A program made the translations under genes and the position numbers. The notes below the pieces were generated by a model. It saw nothing but the letters and a program-made list of their open reading frames with translations. It was not told the origin of the DNA and did not search any database. This document shows, piece after piece, positions 1 to 12,600 of a DNA stretch of 54,358 nt; position 1 is the first letter of the stretch, and every line of letters begins with the position of its first letter. The stretch is from Polynucleobacter sp. MWH-Jannik1A5 (GTDB lineage Bacteria > Pseudomonadota > Gammaproteobacteria > Burkholderiales > Burkholderiaceae): contig NZ_JACVPQ010000016.1 of assembly GCF_018881795.1 (NCBI RefSeq), positions 1 to 54,358 on the forward strand, read 5' to 3'.

Positions 1-2775
1 CTGTCTCTGACCGGTACAGGCTCGATCGCTAGCTCTAGCAGCATTATTAATAACGCTACTCTCAATATCAGCGGTACCGCTGCTGGCACATCGATCATCA
101 GCTTGGCAGGTAATAGCTCAGGCTCTACCGTGCTGGGTAGCAAAACCCTCACCATTACTGCTGGTGCTGATACCTTTGCAGGTGTGATTAGTGGTACTAA
201 CGGTAATCTCACAGTAGCAGGCGGCACACAAGTACTCTCCGGCACCAACACCTACACCGGTACAACAACTATTTCTGCAGGTACTTTAGCTCTTGGTGCT
301 AGCGATGTGATCTCTAATAGCTCAGCGCTGACAGTCAATGGCGGTACTTTTGCTTTAGGTGTCTACTCTGATACGGTTGGTGCAGTCACCATTGGTACAA
401 ACGGTGGATCGATCACCAGCACTACTGGCGCTCTGACAGGATCAAGCTACACACTTAATAACACCAGCACTGCAACGGTGTCCGCGATCTTGGCAGGTAC
501 TGCAAATCTGACTCAAGCAGGTAGTGGTACGACAACCTTGTCAAGCAACAACACCTACACGGGTACTACCACCGTATCAGCAGGTACTTTGTCTCTCGGT
601 GCGAATGATGTGATCTCCAATAGCTCAGCACTGACAGTCAATGGCGGTACTTTTGCTCTAGGCGCTAACTCTGATACGGTTGGTGCTGTCACCATCGGCA
701 CAAACGGTGGATCGATCACCAGCACTACTGGCGCTCTGACAGGTTCTAGCTACACCTTCAATAACACTAGCGCAGCCACGGTATCTGCGATCTTGGCGGG
801 TTCTGCGAACTTAGAGCAAGTAGGCTCCGGAACAACCACGCTATCTGGCGCTAATACCTACACCGGTACAAGCACTCTGACTGGCGGTACTTTAGCGATT
901 TCTGCAGATAACCAGTTAGGCGCTGCTCCAGCAAGCGCAACACCAGGATCCATTATCTTTAACGGTGGAACACTGAACAGTACAGCCACATTTACCTTAA
1001 ATGCCAATCGTGGCATTGCCATGACCGGTAACGGCACGATCAATGTCGATGGTTCTACTGCCTTGACTTACAACGGCATCATTGCTGGTACAGGTGATCT
1101 CACGAAGAGTGGGGCAGGTACCTTGGTATTGGGTGGTGACAATACCTATACCGGTGCCACTACAGTAGCCAATGGCACATTGTTGGTCAACGGCAGTCTT
1201 GCAGATAGCGCAAATATCACTGTTAATAGCGGCGCAAGTTATAACGTTGCCGGCGCAGACACCATTAATAAAATCATGGGCAGCGGTACGGTCAATCTAG
1301 GAGCAAACTTAACTGTAGGTTCAGCAAGCCAAGCATTTACTTTCAGTGGTTCGTTTGATGGTACAGGCTCATTGATTAAGACTGGTTCTGCAGCGATGAC
1401 GCTTGGTGGAGATAGCACATCATTCACAGGCAACACTGTACTCAATGCTTCTACCTTGATCTTGGCCAGCGCTGATGCCTTGAGTTCAAGTGTGTTGGTT
1501 TCAAATTCTGGTGATCTACAAATGGCTTCGGGTGTAACACTATCAAGCTTACGCGTTAGTGGCCCAATCACGATCACCAGTTCTATCAGCACTTCAGGTT
1601 CACAGACCTATGATGGTGCAGTTACTATTGCCGGAGGCTCTGCAGCTGCCTTGTTAAACGGTTACGCAAATGCTGGCTCATCTGAAGCAAGCTCTAATTT
1701 CAGTGCGACAGGGGTGCATTTATCCTCCGCTAACGGCGGCATTACCTTTAATAGCACTATTGATGCAAGCACAGCTAAAGGCCAATCTCTGAGCGTGAAT
1801 GCAGGCAATGGCACCGTAACGATCGGCAATAGTGTTGGCTCAAGTACACCGCTACAACACTTTAATGTGACAGCGCGCAATATTCGCATACTGGCTGACG
1901 TCAAGACCAGTGGCGAGCAGAGTTATACCGGTATAACTACCATCGGTAACAACGGTAGCGCAGGATTCTTGTATCCAGAGTTTGTCCAAAGTACACGTCC
2001 TTCTGAGAAATTTACTATCAATAACTCAATATTGACCCGTACATTTATCTCTAGGGATCCAATGGTGCGTTTTGTAGGTACCGTTAATCCAGAGGGTGCT
2101 GGTTATAGCCTGGTGGCAGCAGCAATTTACATCGGCATTATTAATGGCACTGTTGACCAATCCATTATTCCAAGAGTGATTCTGAATGGCTTGGTGGGCA
2201 ATATCACGCCATTCTATTCAACCAACTTCCAGTCCTTGTCCACCCCAAGCCTTTCATCGCTTTCACCTGCTGGCGTAGCTTTGGCCGGAAAAGTCAGTGT
2301 GGTGGGTGTTGAAACCACGAATACACAAAACTACACTGCAGAGCAAATAGCTGTCCTAGCTGGTGGAAATAGTACTATCGCAACCTTTAGAGCAAGTCAG
2401 CCTGGCAATATTGACTTTAATGCCGCTATGGTTGGAGGTAGCCTCAATATGTCTGCAGAAAGTGCGGTTACTGGCGTTGTGATTGATGGCTTGACTAATT
2501 TCACAAGCGCCTCTGGTAGATTCCCAGGTGTACGCTTCCCAATTCGTGAGGCAGAGGCTGCCGCAAGAGCTGCTGCAGCGGCAGCTGCAGCGCAGTCTGG
2601 CGGTAACTTGGCAAATGTCTCCAAGTTTGAGCGCCAATTAGCTCTCAGCAAAATATATGGCGATAACTCATCCGTAACGGTCACTATGGATGAGTCGGTC
2701 CAATCTCAAGACAAGTCTGCCAAGAAAACTGGCGTTGATTGCGGTGAAGATAATACCCATGTTGAGTGTAAATAA
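1..2775 (+). CDS. Large surface adhesin, 3' part (autotransporter-associated beta-strand repeats)
   Basis: The reading frame is open from base 1, so the gene starts left of the window; the TTG at 103 is not a real start. The product is Ser/Thr/Gly/Asn-rich. Its first ~400 residues are passenger-associated beta-strand repeats with the signature NTYTGTTT..GTL, which form a parallel beta-helix in secreted adhesins. A 101-residue unit is duplicated in tandem. The last ~350 residues lack these repeats and are clearly related to the C-terminus of the giant adhesin at 3628-21018. There is no autotransporter beta-barrel. The protein ends with two cysteines ten residues apart (CGEDNTHVEC), which recalls the disulfide loop that anchors HMW1-type TpsA adhesins. 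It is probably a TpsA-like exoprotein whose N-terminal TPS domain lies outside the window. No TpsB transporter is visible here. Confidence 0.85.
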   Translation: MSLTGTGSIASSSSIINNATLNISGTAAGTSIISLAGNSSGSTVLGSKTLTITAGADTFAGVISGTNGNLTVAGGTQVLSGTNTYTGTTTISAGTLALGASDVISNSSALTVNGGTFALGVYSDTVGAVTIGTNGGSITSTTGALTGSSYTLNNTSTATVSAILAGTANLTQAGSGTTTLSSNNTYTGTTTVSAGTLSLGANDVISNSSALTVNGGTFALGANSDTVGAVTIGTNGGSITSTTGALTGSSYTFNNTSAATVSAILAGSANLEQVGSGTTTLSGANTYTGTSTLTGGTLAISADNQLGAAPASATPGSIIFNGGTLNSTATFTLNANRGIAMTGNGTINVDGSTALTYNGIIAGTGDLTKSGAGTLVLGGDNTYTGATTVANGTLLVNGSLADSANITVNSGASYNVAGADTINKIMGSGTVNLGANLTVGSASQAFTFSGSFDGTGSLIKTGSAAMTLGGDSTSFTGNTVLNASTLILASADALSSSVLVSNSGDLQMASGVTLSSLRVSGPITITSSISTSGSQTYDGAVTIAGGSAAALLNGYANAGSSEASSNFSATGVHLSSANGGITFNSTIDASTAKGQSLSVNAGNGTVTIGNSVGSSTPLQHFNVTARNIRILADVKTSGEQSYTGITTIGNNGSAGFLYPEFVQSTRPSEKFTINNSILTRTFISRDPMVRFVGTVNPEGAGYSLVAAAIYIGIINGTVDQSIIPRVILNGLVGNITPFYSTNFQSLSTPSLSSLSPAGVALAGKVSVVGVETTNTQNYTAEQIAVLAGGNSTIATFRASQPGNIDFNAAMVGGSLNMSAESAVTGVVIDGLTNFTSASGRFPGVRFPIREAEAAARAAAAAAAAQSGGNLANVSKFERQLALSKIYGDNSSVTVTMDESVQSQDKSAKKTGVDCGEDNTHVECK
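253..858 (+). repeat. Tandem 303-bp repeat inside the adhesin gene (two copies)
   Basis: Two adjacent copies, 253-555 and 556-858, are exactly 303 bp (101 codons) apart in register. They share long near-identical stretches, for example around 304-360 and 607-663. They encode one extended passenger-repeat unit each. The close identity suggests recent duplication or gene conversion. Confidence 0.85.
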
Positions 2776-2777
2776 CT

Positions 2778-3380
2778 ATGACTATCAAGCAAATTAATGC
2801 CACGTATTTAGTTAACGAAGACCGTATTTTGTTCCGCTTTAACACTCAAGATCAGGCCGAATATCGTCTTTGGTTCACGCGTAGAGTCACACTTTTTCTA
2901 CTTGCTGCTAGCTCCCATTTGCTATCAAAAAAATTAGAACAAGAGCATTCTGCGGAGGCTGCAAAAGCACTCAACAAGTTTGAGAATGAAGCTTTTTTAG
3001 AAGCAGCAAAAACAGCCAATGCGGGTCAAAATACTTACGAATCAGGTACGCAATTTCCGATTGGATTTGATCCATTATTGGTCATGGACATTACATGCGC
3101 ACTCACTAAAAATGACGAGATATTAGATCCAAAAATCCAATCAAATGAACATGCTTTTCATGATGGATTATCAGTTGATTTTGTTCTTCCAGGTGGAGCC
3201 AATTTAAACCTTAAATTAGCCGGAAATATGATGCGTGCAATGTGTCTATTATTAGATCAATTGCGTCAACAGGCAGGGTGGGGTGAGGCTACTTTATCAA
3301 CAAAAAATGTGAGCGAAAATAAAGTAGATGGTGATGCCATTTTGGATGAGAAATTAAGCCAAAAGATTTCGATTCATTGA
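2778..3380 (+). CDS. Unknown 200-residue protein between two adhesin genes
   Basis: The ATG lies 2 bp after the stop of the upstream adhesin, so the two genes are probably translationally coupled. The product has no signal peptide and no clear membrane segment. The N-terminal part contains an EDRILFRFNTQDQAEYRLWF stretch followed by a helical region rich in Leu and Ala; the middle is acidic and helical. I do not recognise a catalytic motif. I have an impression of similar proteins beside filamentous-haemagglutinin-type genes, which suggests a cytoplasmic chaperone, assembly or regulatory partner, but that is inference from position only. About 250 bp of AT-rich DNA separates it from the next gene. 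Confidence 0.75.
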   Translation: MTIKQINATYLVNEDRILFRFNTQDQAEYRLWFTRRVTLFLLAASSHLLSKKLEQEHSAEAAKALNKFENEAFLEAAKTANAGQNTYESGTQFPIGFDPLLVMDITCALTKNDEILDPKIQSNEHAFHDGLSVDFVLPGGANLNLKLAGNMMRAMCLLLDQLRQQAGWGEATLSTKNVSENKVDGDAILDEKLSQKISIH

Positions 3381-3627
3381 TAAATATTTATCGAATTTTT
3401 TATCATTTTCTTAGCGAAAATTAGCTCCACGTGAACTAGTTCAATATTTACAAATATTGATTAAATTTCCCGTAAACAAGTTTATTTCGCAATATTTAGT
3501 ATTTAAATCCTTTTTGGTCAAAATTAAGCTTGTAATTTCGGGGGTTTCAGGCTGTTACCCCTTGGGCTAATTCCAATGGCTATAGGGCTTTGGGAAAATT
3601 CTGGTTCCGGGATTAAACACTGATTTT

Positions 3628-6600
3628 TTGTTGAAAAAAGCCTGCATAGAAAGGTCGCTCCTTTCTTTAAAAATCTCGCTAAAAAATTGTTTTGCAAATA
3701 CCAATTTTGCGTGTATTTTCTCGCGCTTTTTTTTCGTTGGCACCATCATTTTTTCATCAACTGTTTTTGCAAATCCTGCAGTGCCATTACTGCCTCCAAT
3801 TGCACTTCCATCAAATGGAAAAGTGGTGGCTGGAAGCGCGGTGATTTCGCAGACCCAAACAGCAACTTCTGCATCAATGACAGTAAACCAAACTTCGCAA
3901 CGTGCAGTTGTGAATTGGGATAGTTTTAACGTAGGAAAAAATGCGACAGTAAGCTTTAATCAACCAAATGCAAGTGCAGTAACTCTTAATCGTGTGACTG
4001 GTACAACGGCGTCGATGATAGAGGGCGCTGTAAAAGCAAACGGTCAAGTGATTTTTGTAAACCCCAATGGCGTCACTTTTTCTAAAGGTGCTGAAATTAA
4101 TGCCGGTGGTGTAGTGGCAACCACAATGGATATTGCTAATAAAGATTTCATGGAAGGCAAATCTACCTACAAAGGCAATAACAAAGGTGCTGTGATTAAC
4201 GAAGGCAAGATCACCACAACAACCGATGGTGGTTATATTGCTTTATTGGCTCCTGAAGTGCGTAATGATGGCTACTTGCTAGCTAAAAAAGGTTCTGGAA
4301 CTGTAGCTTTGGCTTCGGGTGAGCAAATTACTCTTGATTTCAAGGGTAATTCACTTATTAGCGTAAAAGTGGATGTTGCAACCTATAACGGTCTTATTGA
4401 AAACAAGCGCGTCGTAGAGGTGAACGGCGGCCTGGTGGTTATTGCGGCTGGCTCAGCCAATCAACTGATGGCAGGAGTCATTAAAAACACCGGCAGAATC
4501 TCCGCCTCCTCGTTGGTCAACAATGGCGGGGTGATTGAATTGGTCGCCAATACCGTGACCCAGGCCGGCAAAGTGCTTGCTAATGGCAAAGGTGCCGACT
4601 CCCAGGGCGGTCAGGTCAATATTGTGGGTAATGACATCACCATTGCTCAAAACTCAAAAACTACAGCTACTGGTTCAGCGGCTGGTGGGCAAGTGAATAT
4701 TGGTCTAGCCAATACCCAAGTATCTGGTGGCACTCAAGTTAATACACAAGCAAGCAATCCTACGCAAGCTGCCCAAGTAGCAAAAGCGAATTCTGATACC
4801 GCATCTAATAACAAACAACTGGCTAGAACAGTCAACATAGAGCAGGGCGCTTTAATCGATACCTCTGCCACCCAGTCTGGCAACGGTGGTTCTATCGCCA
4901 TTTGGTCAGAAGTCAAAACCACGGTGGCCGGCATCCTCAAATCCATGGGCGGAGCCTTGTCTGGTAACGGTGGCTTTATTGAAACCAGTTCTAAGGGTGC
5001 GGTCGCTCTGATCTCAACAGCGACGATTAATACCAGCGCTAACAACCAAACTGGTAAATCTGGTTCCTGGTTATTGGATCCAATTGATCTGACGATTGAC
5101 AGCGCTGCAGCCAATGTCATTTCTGCTGCGTTGGCAAACAATAATGTCACCATCGAGGTCAATGCCAATAGCACTGCATGCCCAAGCTTAGGCGGCTGCA
5201 CCCAAAATGGAACTGGTAGCTTAACGATTGCCAGTGGGGCAGATATTCTTAAAGCAGGTGGCAATATGACTACCTTGACATTGAGCTCCTCAGGCATCTT
5301 TAATCTCAATGCCAACATCAGCGGTCAGAACCTAAATGTCATCATCAATAGCTCAATTGCATACCTCAATGTAGGTAGCTCTGTTACAGCGAGTGAAGTC
5401 ACTGTTCAGGCCCAAACGATCTATGCGGCAGGCAATATCCAAACTAGCCCATACAGCTTAGCCAATAACAGCAGTAGTCTAGGTAACGCCATCAAACTCT
5501 TGGCCCAAGCCATTTATGTTTCTGGTGGCCTGAGTCTGAATGCCAATCTTCCAAGTAACTCCGCTCAAATTGTGACGGTGGGCGGGGTAGCTAAACGACC
5601 AGATGAGTTGCCAAGCTATCTGATTGCGCAGAACAATAATCATAGTGGCAATCTCAATCAGGTCTACTCAGCTACAGCAGCAAATGACGCCAATAGTCTT
5701 CAGGTCACCCCAGCGCAAAGCAATGTTATTTACCTGACTGCAAGCAATCAACTGAATATCAACTCCACAGCCCAAGTGCTAGCCAATGGCACAACCGGTG
5801 GATCGATCTATGCTCAAGCCCCAGTTATTAACACCCAAGCGGGTAGTGTGGTTCAGGCTAATGGCAATAATGGCCCAGGTGGCTTCATTGCTTTCTCAGG
5901 TGATCAAATTACAGTAGCAGGCAATATTGCAGCAAACGGATCCACAGATGGCGGCGCCATCACACTCATCGCCAACCATGGCGATCTCACAATCAATAAC
6001 AGTACTATCCAGACCAACGGCTCTAATGGTCGTGGCGGCAGCATTGGCATCTCCACAAATAATCATCTCGCTATCACCAGTAGCGCAATCGAAGCAACTG
6101 GCTATACCCAAGGTGGAAAAATATTAATAGGCAATGATGCAAAGAACGGCACATTGCCTTTTGCTTTATCTGCGGTCATAGATCAGCATTCCAGTATCAA
6201 TGTAGCCCAGCCAGATCAAAACCCAAGCAATCAAAACGGTGGTTTCATCGAGACCTCTGGCCAAACCCTCAGCATGATGGCTAGCATCAATGCAGGTAGA
6301 GGAGGAATGTGGCTAATTGACCCAGCTAACGTCACTATCAGCACTACAGCAGGCACTTCAACAGGTACAGACCCGCTTCTATTTACCAATCAAACCAACA
6401 TTAGCGCTACACAAATTCAGACGGCCATCAATAGCGGCATTAGCGTCCAAATTATTGCTGATGGCACCATCACTCAAACAGCAAACCTTTCATTCTCAAT
6501 TGCTTCTGGCAGTAGTGCCAGCTTGACTTTAGATAACAGCAGTGGAACAGCTCAAGCCATTACGCTTACTGGTACTACTACCAACACAGGCGCTGGAGAC

Positions 6601-9600
6601 CTTAATCTCAACTATATTTCTAATGGCCAAATTAAGATTAATGGTGCCATTAACTCAACTAGCACCGGAAAAATTAACGTAGTTGCAAAAACAAGCTACG
6701 CAACAAATACCTTAACAACTTGTACAGCAGGCGCATGCGCTAGCATCTATAACGGAGCCTCCGGAAGTATTACTACCAAGGGCGGCTATGTTGTGATGGA
6801 CGCAACTGGAGGATCAGTAAGCGGCACAACAGTTACGATTGGATCTATTCAGAATGGTCCAATCTATTTAAATGCTGCTATCAATACAACTGCTACAGGT
6901 ACATCTGCAAGCGGCACTGGCGGCAACTTCTCTTTAGCAGCCTCAGCTAACTTAGCAAGCGGAATTGGTTCATTTGAGCCCAATGTAGCAACTCTGAACA
7001 TTGGCGGGGACGCCACTTTCTCACTGAAGAATTACACCAATGCAAGTTATGGCTTTGTTGTTGCCGGCTATGCAACAACTTCTCCTATCACCGCTTTTGG
7101 GAACATCGATATCACTAGTATTGGTGTGAGTACCAGTAATACGGGACTCATTTATTTAACTTCCGCCTTAATTTCAACAGCTGGCAATATCACCTTAACT
7201 GCAACCTCTACCAATACAAGTGCAACTCTTAATCCTGGCGTCAGTGGAACTACAACAGGCACCCTTACGGCTAATGCTGGAGCAATTACAGTTACCAGTA
7301 CATCGAATGCAAGTACAGCCGTATCACTGATCGGTGCAATGTCAGCTAAAAGTATTGCGATTACTGGTACGTCAACTACAGCCGCAACAATTGTTTCTCT
7401 GGGTGCAATGACAATTGTTGCTGGTGGTAGCGATCTTTCGGTTACGGCAAACAACACTGCTGGTGGTGCTAATACGGGTATCACTCAAACGGGTGCAATT
7501 ACGGTAAATTCTGATGGTGGCAACATCAGCTTTATTTCCAATAACATCATTAATCAAGCTGGTGCAATCGCATTAGCAGCCAATACAAGCGGCACTGCTT
7601 CAACTGTTTTGTATGACACTGCTGCAGGAGCAAAAACTTCTACGATTACTACTGGTGCATTAACGGTTTCGTCTGGCTCAACCAGTGCTGTTAATTACAT
7701 AGTTAAAACCTCAGGCGCTGGCATCGACACTGGCATATTGAATGTTCCGGGCTCTGTATTGCTGGATAACACCTATGGCGGCACCGCAGGAGTAGGGGGT
7801 ACACCAACATCTGGATACATTACCACTGCAAATTCTGCTACGTTTGCAGGTGCAAGTATTGGCGTCCTGGTTAATGCTGCGATTACCGCTGGCACTGGAA
7901 TAACTCTAAAAGGTGCGTCACTTACTGGTTACTACTCAGTCACATTGCAAGCGGCTATTGCAACATCGACTGGATCTATTTCAATCACGGGTACTGGTAT
8001 TAATTACGCAGTACATAGCAATAGTGCTGGGACAATTCTGGCTTCTGCGGGTGCGGTGACAATTACGGGCACTTCCACAACAGGGCAGGCTGTTCAGTTA
8101 GCTGGTGCAATTACTGCCCACACTGGAATTACGATTGATGCCAATGGCACTACTGCAGCGACTATCGCCACCGTTGGCGCTATGACTTTAGGTGCTGGTT
8201 ATTACGCCGGCGACAACTCCAATCCAACGGTCATTTCTGCATCGAGCGGTACTTCCGGCAGCCTACTGGGGTTATTGTCTGGCTCAACATTACCTATTAT
8301 TACATCGGGAGCACTTACTGGTGGGGCAGTGCCAGGCACCTATTCAATAACAGCTGCAACCCTACAAAGTTCAACTGCAACCACAGCAACATACGTCATA
8401 GGTTTTTGGAATGGTATTCATACCAAGATGGTGCAGGTTGTATTGACCGCAAGCGGTGGCAGTATTTATGCAACTGAAACTGTTGCGAGGTACAACTCGA
8501 CACTGCTTTCTACGGGTACAGCGGTTAACACACTAGGCGGCACTACAAACCTATTATCCCTTTGGAATGGTTCAAGTGCCGGTGGCGTTGGAACTGCTAA
8601 TTCGATGACCTTAGTTACGAGTTCGTCTGCGGCTGGATATGCTGCAGCAAATCTTCAGTTAACTGGTGATGGCTATACGCCAAACACCCCATCTGGCAAT
8701 ATTACCATCACTGCGAACAATACTTCTGGTGGAGGAAATACTGGTATCACTCAATCTGGTGACATTATTAATAATGCTTCTGGTAGCAGCATCACCTTTA
8801 CCTCAAATAATTTGATTAACCAAACTGGAGCCATTACATTGGCGGCCAATACGAGTGGAACTGAGTCTAATGTGATTTATGACACTACTCGCGGAACTAA
8901 TGCCTCTACAGTTACCGGCGGCAACCTCAGCATTACTTCTGGATCAACTAGTGCGATCAATTATGTTCAAAAGAGTGCCGGGGCTAATTTAGATCCTGGA
9001 TTAATTAATGTCCCTGGAAGTATCACTCTAAATAATACCTATGGTTGCTCTGGTACAAACTGTACGCCAGCTAGTGCTTATATCGTTGCCTCTAATATTG
9101 CTCTAGCACCTAACAGCGTCGCCGGCATCACCATTAATAATGCATTGACAGCTACAAGCGATATTTCTATTAATGGTGTTTCTAATGGCAACTACTCTAT
9201 TTATGGAGTTGCAGCCATTTCCTCTTCGGCTGGGGACATTACGTGGACGGGAAGGGCTACCAACTACGGTATCTATACCAATAGCTCAGGAACCATTACT
9301 GCATCAGGGGGTAATGTTTCTATTACAGGCAATTCCACTACTGGCCAAGCAGTAAATCTTGGTGCTTTGGTAACGGGAGATAGCATCACAATTGTTGGCA
9401 ATGGCACAACAGCAGGAACGATTGTGACCTTGAGTGCATTAACAATTAATGCGGGCGGTTCAGATCTCGCCGTCACTGCCAATAACACCTCTGGCGGTGG
9501 TAATACCGGCATTACCCAATCTGGCGTAATCACAGCTAACGCATCCGGTGGAAGTGTTACTTTTACCTCCAATAATCTGATCAATCAAACTGGTGCCATT

Positions 9601-12600
9601 ACCATGGCAGCTAATACTAGTGGCAACGCCGCCACAGTAACCTATGACACCACCCGTGGCACAAATGCATCAACGATTACTGGCGGCAATCTCACTGTTA
9701 CCTCTGGATCAACAAGTGCAATCAATTATGTTCAGAAAAGTGCTGGCGCTAATTTAGATCCGGGTGTGATTAATGTGCCTGGCTCCATCACTTTGGATAA
9801 CACCTATGGATGCTCTGGTGCAAGCTGTACTCCCGCCAGCGGATATATCGTAGCCTCCAACATTGCTTCTGGTCCAAGTGGTGTTGCTGGTATCACGATT
9901 AATAATGCATTGACTGCTACGGGGAATATCGTTGTCAATGGTGTTTCTAACGGTAATTACTCTATCTACGCTGTTGCGGCCATTACCTCAACTGGTGGAG
10001 ATATTATTTGGTCTGGTATTGCTACCAATTACGGAATCTATACCAATAGTGCAGGAGTCATCACTGCTGCCTCTGGTGCGGTAAGTATTGCCGGAACATC
10101 CACAACTGGACAGGCGGTTAACTTAGGTGCTGAAGTCACCTCGCACACCGGCATCACCATTGTTGGAACCGGTACAACCGCAGGCACGATTGCAACAGTA
10201 AATGCCTTGACTTTAGGCTATGGCTATTACGCTGGTGACAACACTAGCGCTAGGATGATCTCTTCCTCAACAGGTTCCTCAGGGAGCTTGCTGGGGGCTT
10301 TTGGTGGCTTAACCATTCCGACAATTAGCTCGGCATCAATTTCAGGGGCCTCTGTACCAGGCACTTATTCTGCTACTGCAGCCATTCTACAAAGTTCGAC
10401 TGCCACAACTGCAACCTATCTCATTGGTTTTTCTGATAGCACCTATACAAAGATGGTGCAGCTTGTGTTGACTGTTAGCGATGGTCAGCTTTATGCCACC
10501 GAGACATTAGCCAAGTATAAGGCTGGCTTTTTATCGACAGGCAGCGACCCTAATTTATTTGGAGGAACCACAAATCTTGCGTCTATTTGGAGTGGGGCTA
10601 CAGCGCAAACTTTAGCCACATCAGCAGCAGCAACAGGATACGGAGCAGCAAATATTGTTGTTAGTGGTGCTGGATACACTCCAAATAGCCCGTCCGGGAA
10701 TATTAGTGTCACAGCGAACAATACTGCTGGCGGCGGTAATACCGGTATCAGTCAATCTGGCGCTATCACTAACAATGTGGCAGGTAGCAATATCACTTTT
10801 ACCTCCAATAATCTGATTAACCAAACCGGTGCTGTTACCTTGGCAGCAAACACCAGCGGTAACACTACAAGCATCACCTACGACACTACCTCTGGTACAA
10901 AAGCTTCAACCATTGCTTCTGGTGCCTTGGCCATTATTTCTGGATCAACCAGTGATGTGAATTTACTAATCAAATCTGCTGGAAGCGCAATCAACCCAAA
11001 TCTAATCGGCACTAGCTCTGTCCGCCTGCCTGGGACAGTGACTGTTGATAACACCTATGGCGGCGTTTCTCCAGCTTCTGGATATATCACCACTAGCAAT
11101 ATTTCAACTCTCGCAACCTCAAGTGTTGGTGTTACTGTTAACAATGCAATACACAGCACCAAGTTGATTAGCATCAAGGGCATCTCTTACGCCTCACACG
11201 GGGTGCAGTACACCGCAGTTATCAATTCAAGTGCTGGCGGAGTGGAATTAACTGGTACCACCTATAACAGTTACGGTGTTTACACCGCTTCATCACTCAT
11301 TACTGCCAATTTCATCACCATTGATGCTAGGGCGACTGTGGATGCCACATATATCGCCTACCTTGGCCCCATGACAATCAATTCGGGTGCAATAGGTGGA
11401 GATATCGCGATTTCTGCTACGGGCACAAGTGCAGGAAGTGACAACGGTATCTATCAGGCGGGTGCCATTAGTGCGGCTAATGGGTCTGATATTAGCTTCA
11501 CATCAAACAATATCATTGATCAGAATGGCGCTATTGCGATGGCTGCTAATACCAACGCAATTTCTAGCATTACATATGATGCGACCAGTGGAAATCGACT
11601 CTCGACTATTGGCGCGGGTGTTGTTACAACAGCAGCAGGGTCAACGTATGCTATCAACTATCTCGTTAAGTCGGCTGGATCTGCTATTACCGTAGCCGGT
11701 GCAGCTGTATCTGGCTATATCAATATTGATAATACATACGGCTCTGCAAGTGGCGCTAAATCTAGCGGATATTTCAATGGCACAAACAATACAACGTCAA
11801 ATGTCACTGGTTCAGCAGGCGTACTCGTTAGTGGAGTGCTAACTGCTGGTGGGGCTTTAACTATTAAAGGGGTATCTGCAAGCAGCTGGGGTATTCAGAA
11901 TTCATCTGCCTATACATTAACTGCAGGTGCTGGAGATCTCACGCTAGTCGGTGTTGGTGTACACGGTATTTATCAGATGGGTAGTCTGATTGCCACAGCT
12001 GGAAATATCTCTGCAAGTGCATATGCTACTAGTAATGCATGGGCTTATTACGCCCAATCGGGAGTGCAAAAGAATTACATCGCATCTGGCAATATTGATT
12101 TAATTGGCTACAGTACTGCTTATAGTTCTGCACTCAATATCCACAATATTTTGATGAGGACTACTACAGGAGATATCACTCTATCTGCTAGGGGTGGAGC
12201 AACGGGTAATGGCGCAGTTCACCCAGCCATCTATTTAGTGACTTCTGTTATCAACGCTGGCGATAGCTTTGTAATTCAGGGGGCAACCAATACTGGTGGT
12301 ATAGCAACGGCAGCTCCAGGAACCGCCTCCATGAATACCATGGCTGATACGGGTGTACATATTGCATCTTCGGCTAGCTGGGCATACGGGGGTACAACTT
12401 ATACAGGTTACAAAGCGGCAGGGGATATCTCGATTACAGGATCATCAACAGGCTCTTACGCAATTTATAACGTTGCAGCCATTGAATCCACCGCCGGTTC
12501 CGTAACGATGACAGGTACTTCCACAACAGGTTATGGAATTCGCACCCTGAGCGGAGGAACCATCACAGGCTATACCGGTGTTGCGCTTTATGGTGTTGGT

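Noticed and set aside
103..2775. A complete adhesin gene starting at TTG 103
   Set aside because: The frame is open to base 1 with the same repeat-type protein sequence, so the gene is truncated by the window.
3540..3612. A cyclic-di-GMP or other known riboswitch in the adhesin leader
   Set aside because: Inverted GC-rich segments are visible but no conserved core of a known riboswitch class could be matched by eye.
4734..5318. Long reverse-strand ORFs inside the adhesin genes
   Set aside because: They are shadow frames of biased Ala/Thr/Ser/Gly codons, hydrophobic and low in complexity, without start signals.
7441..11790. Possible CRISPR-like or tandem DNA repeat array
   Set aside because: The repeats are protein-coding, in frame, degenerate and far longer than CRISPR units; they belong to the adhesin.
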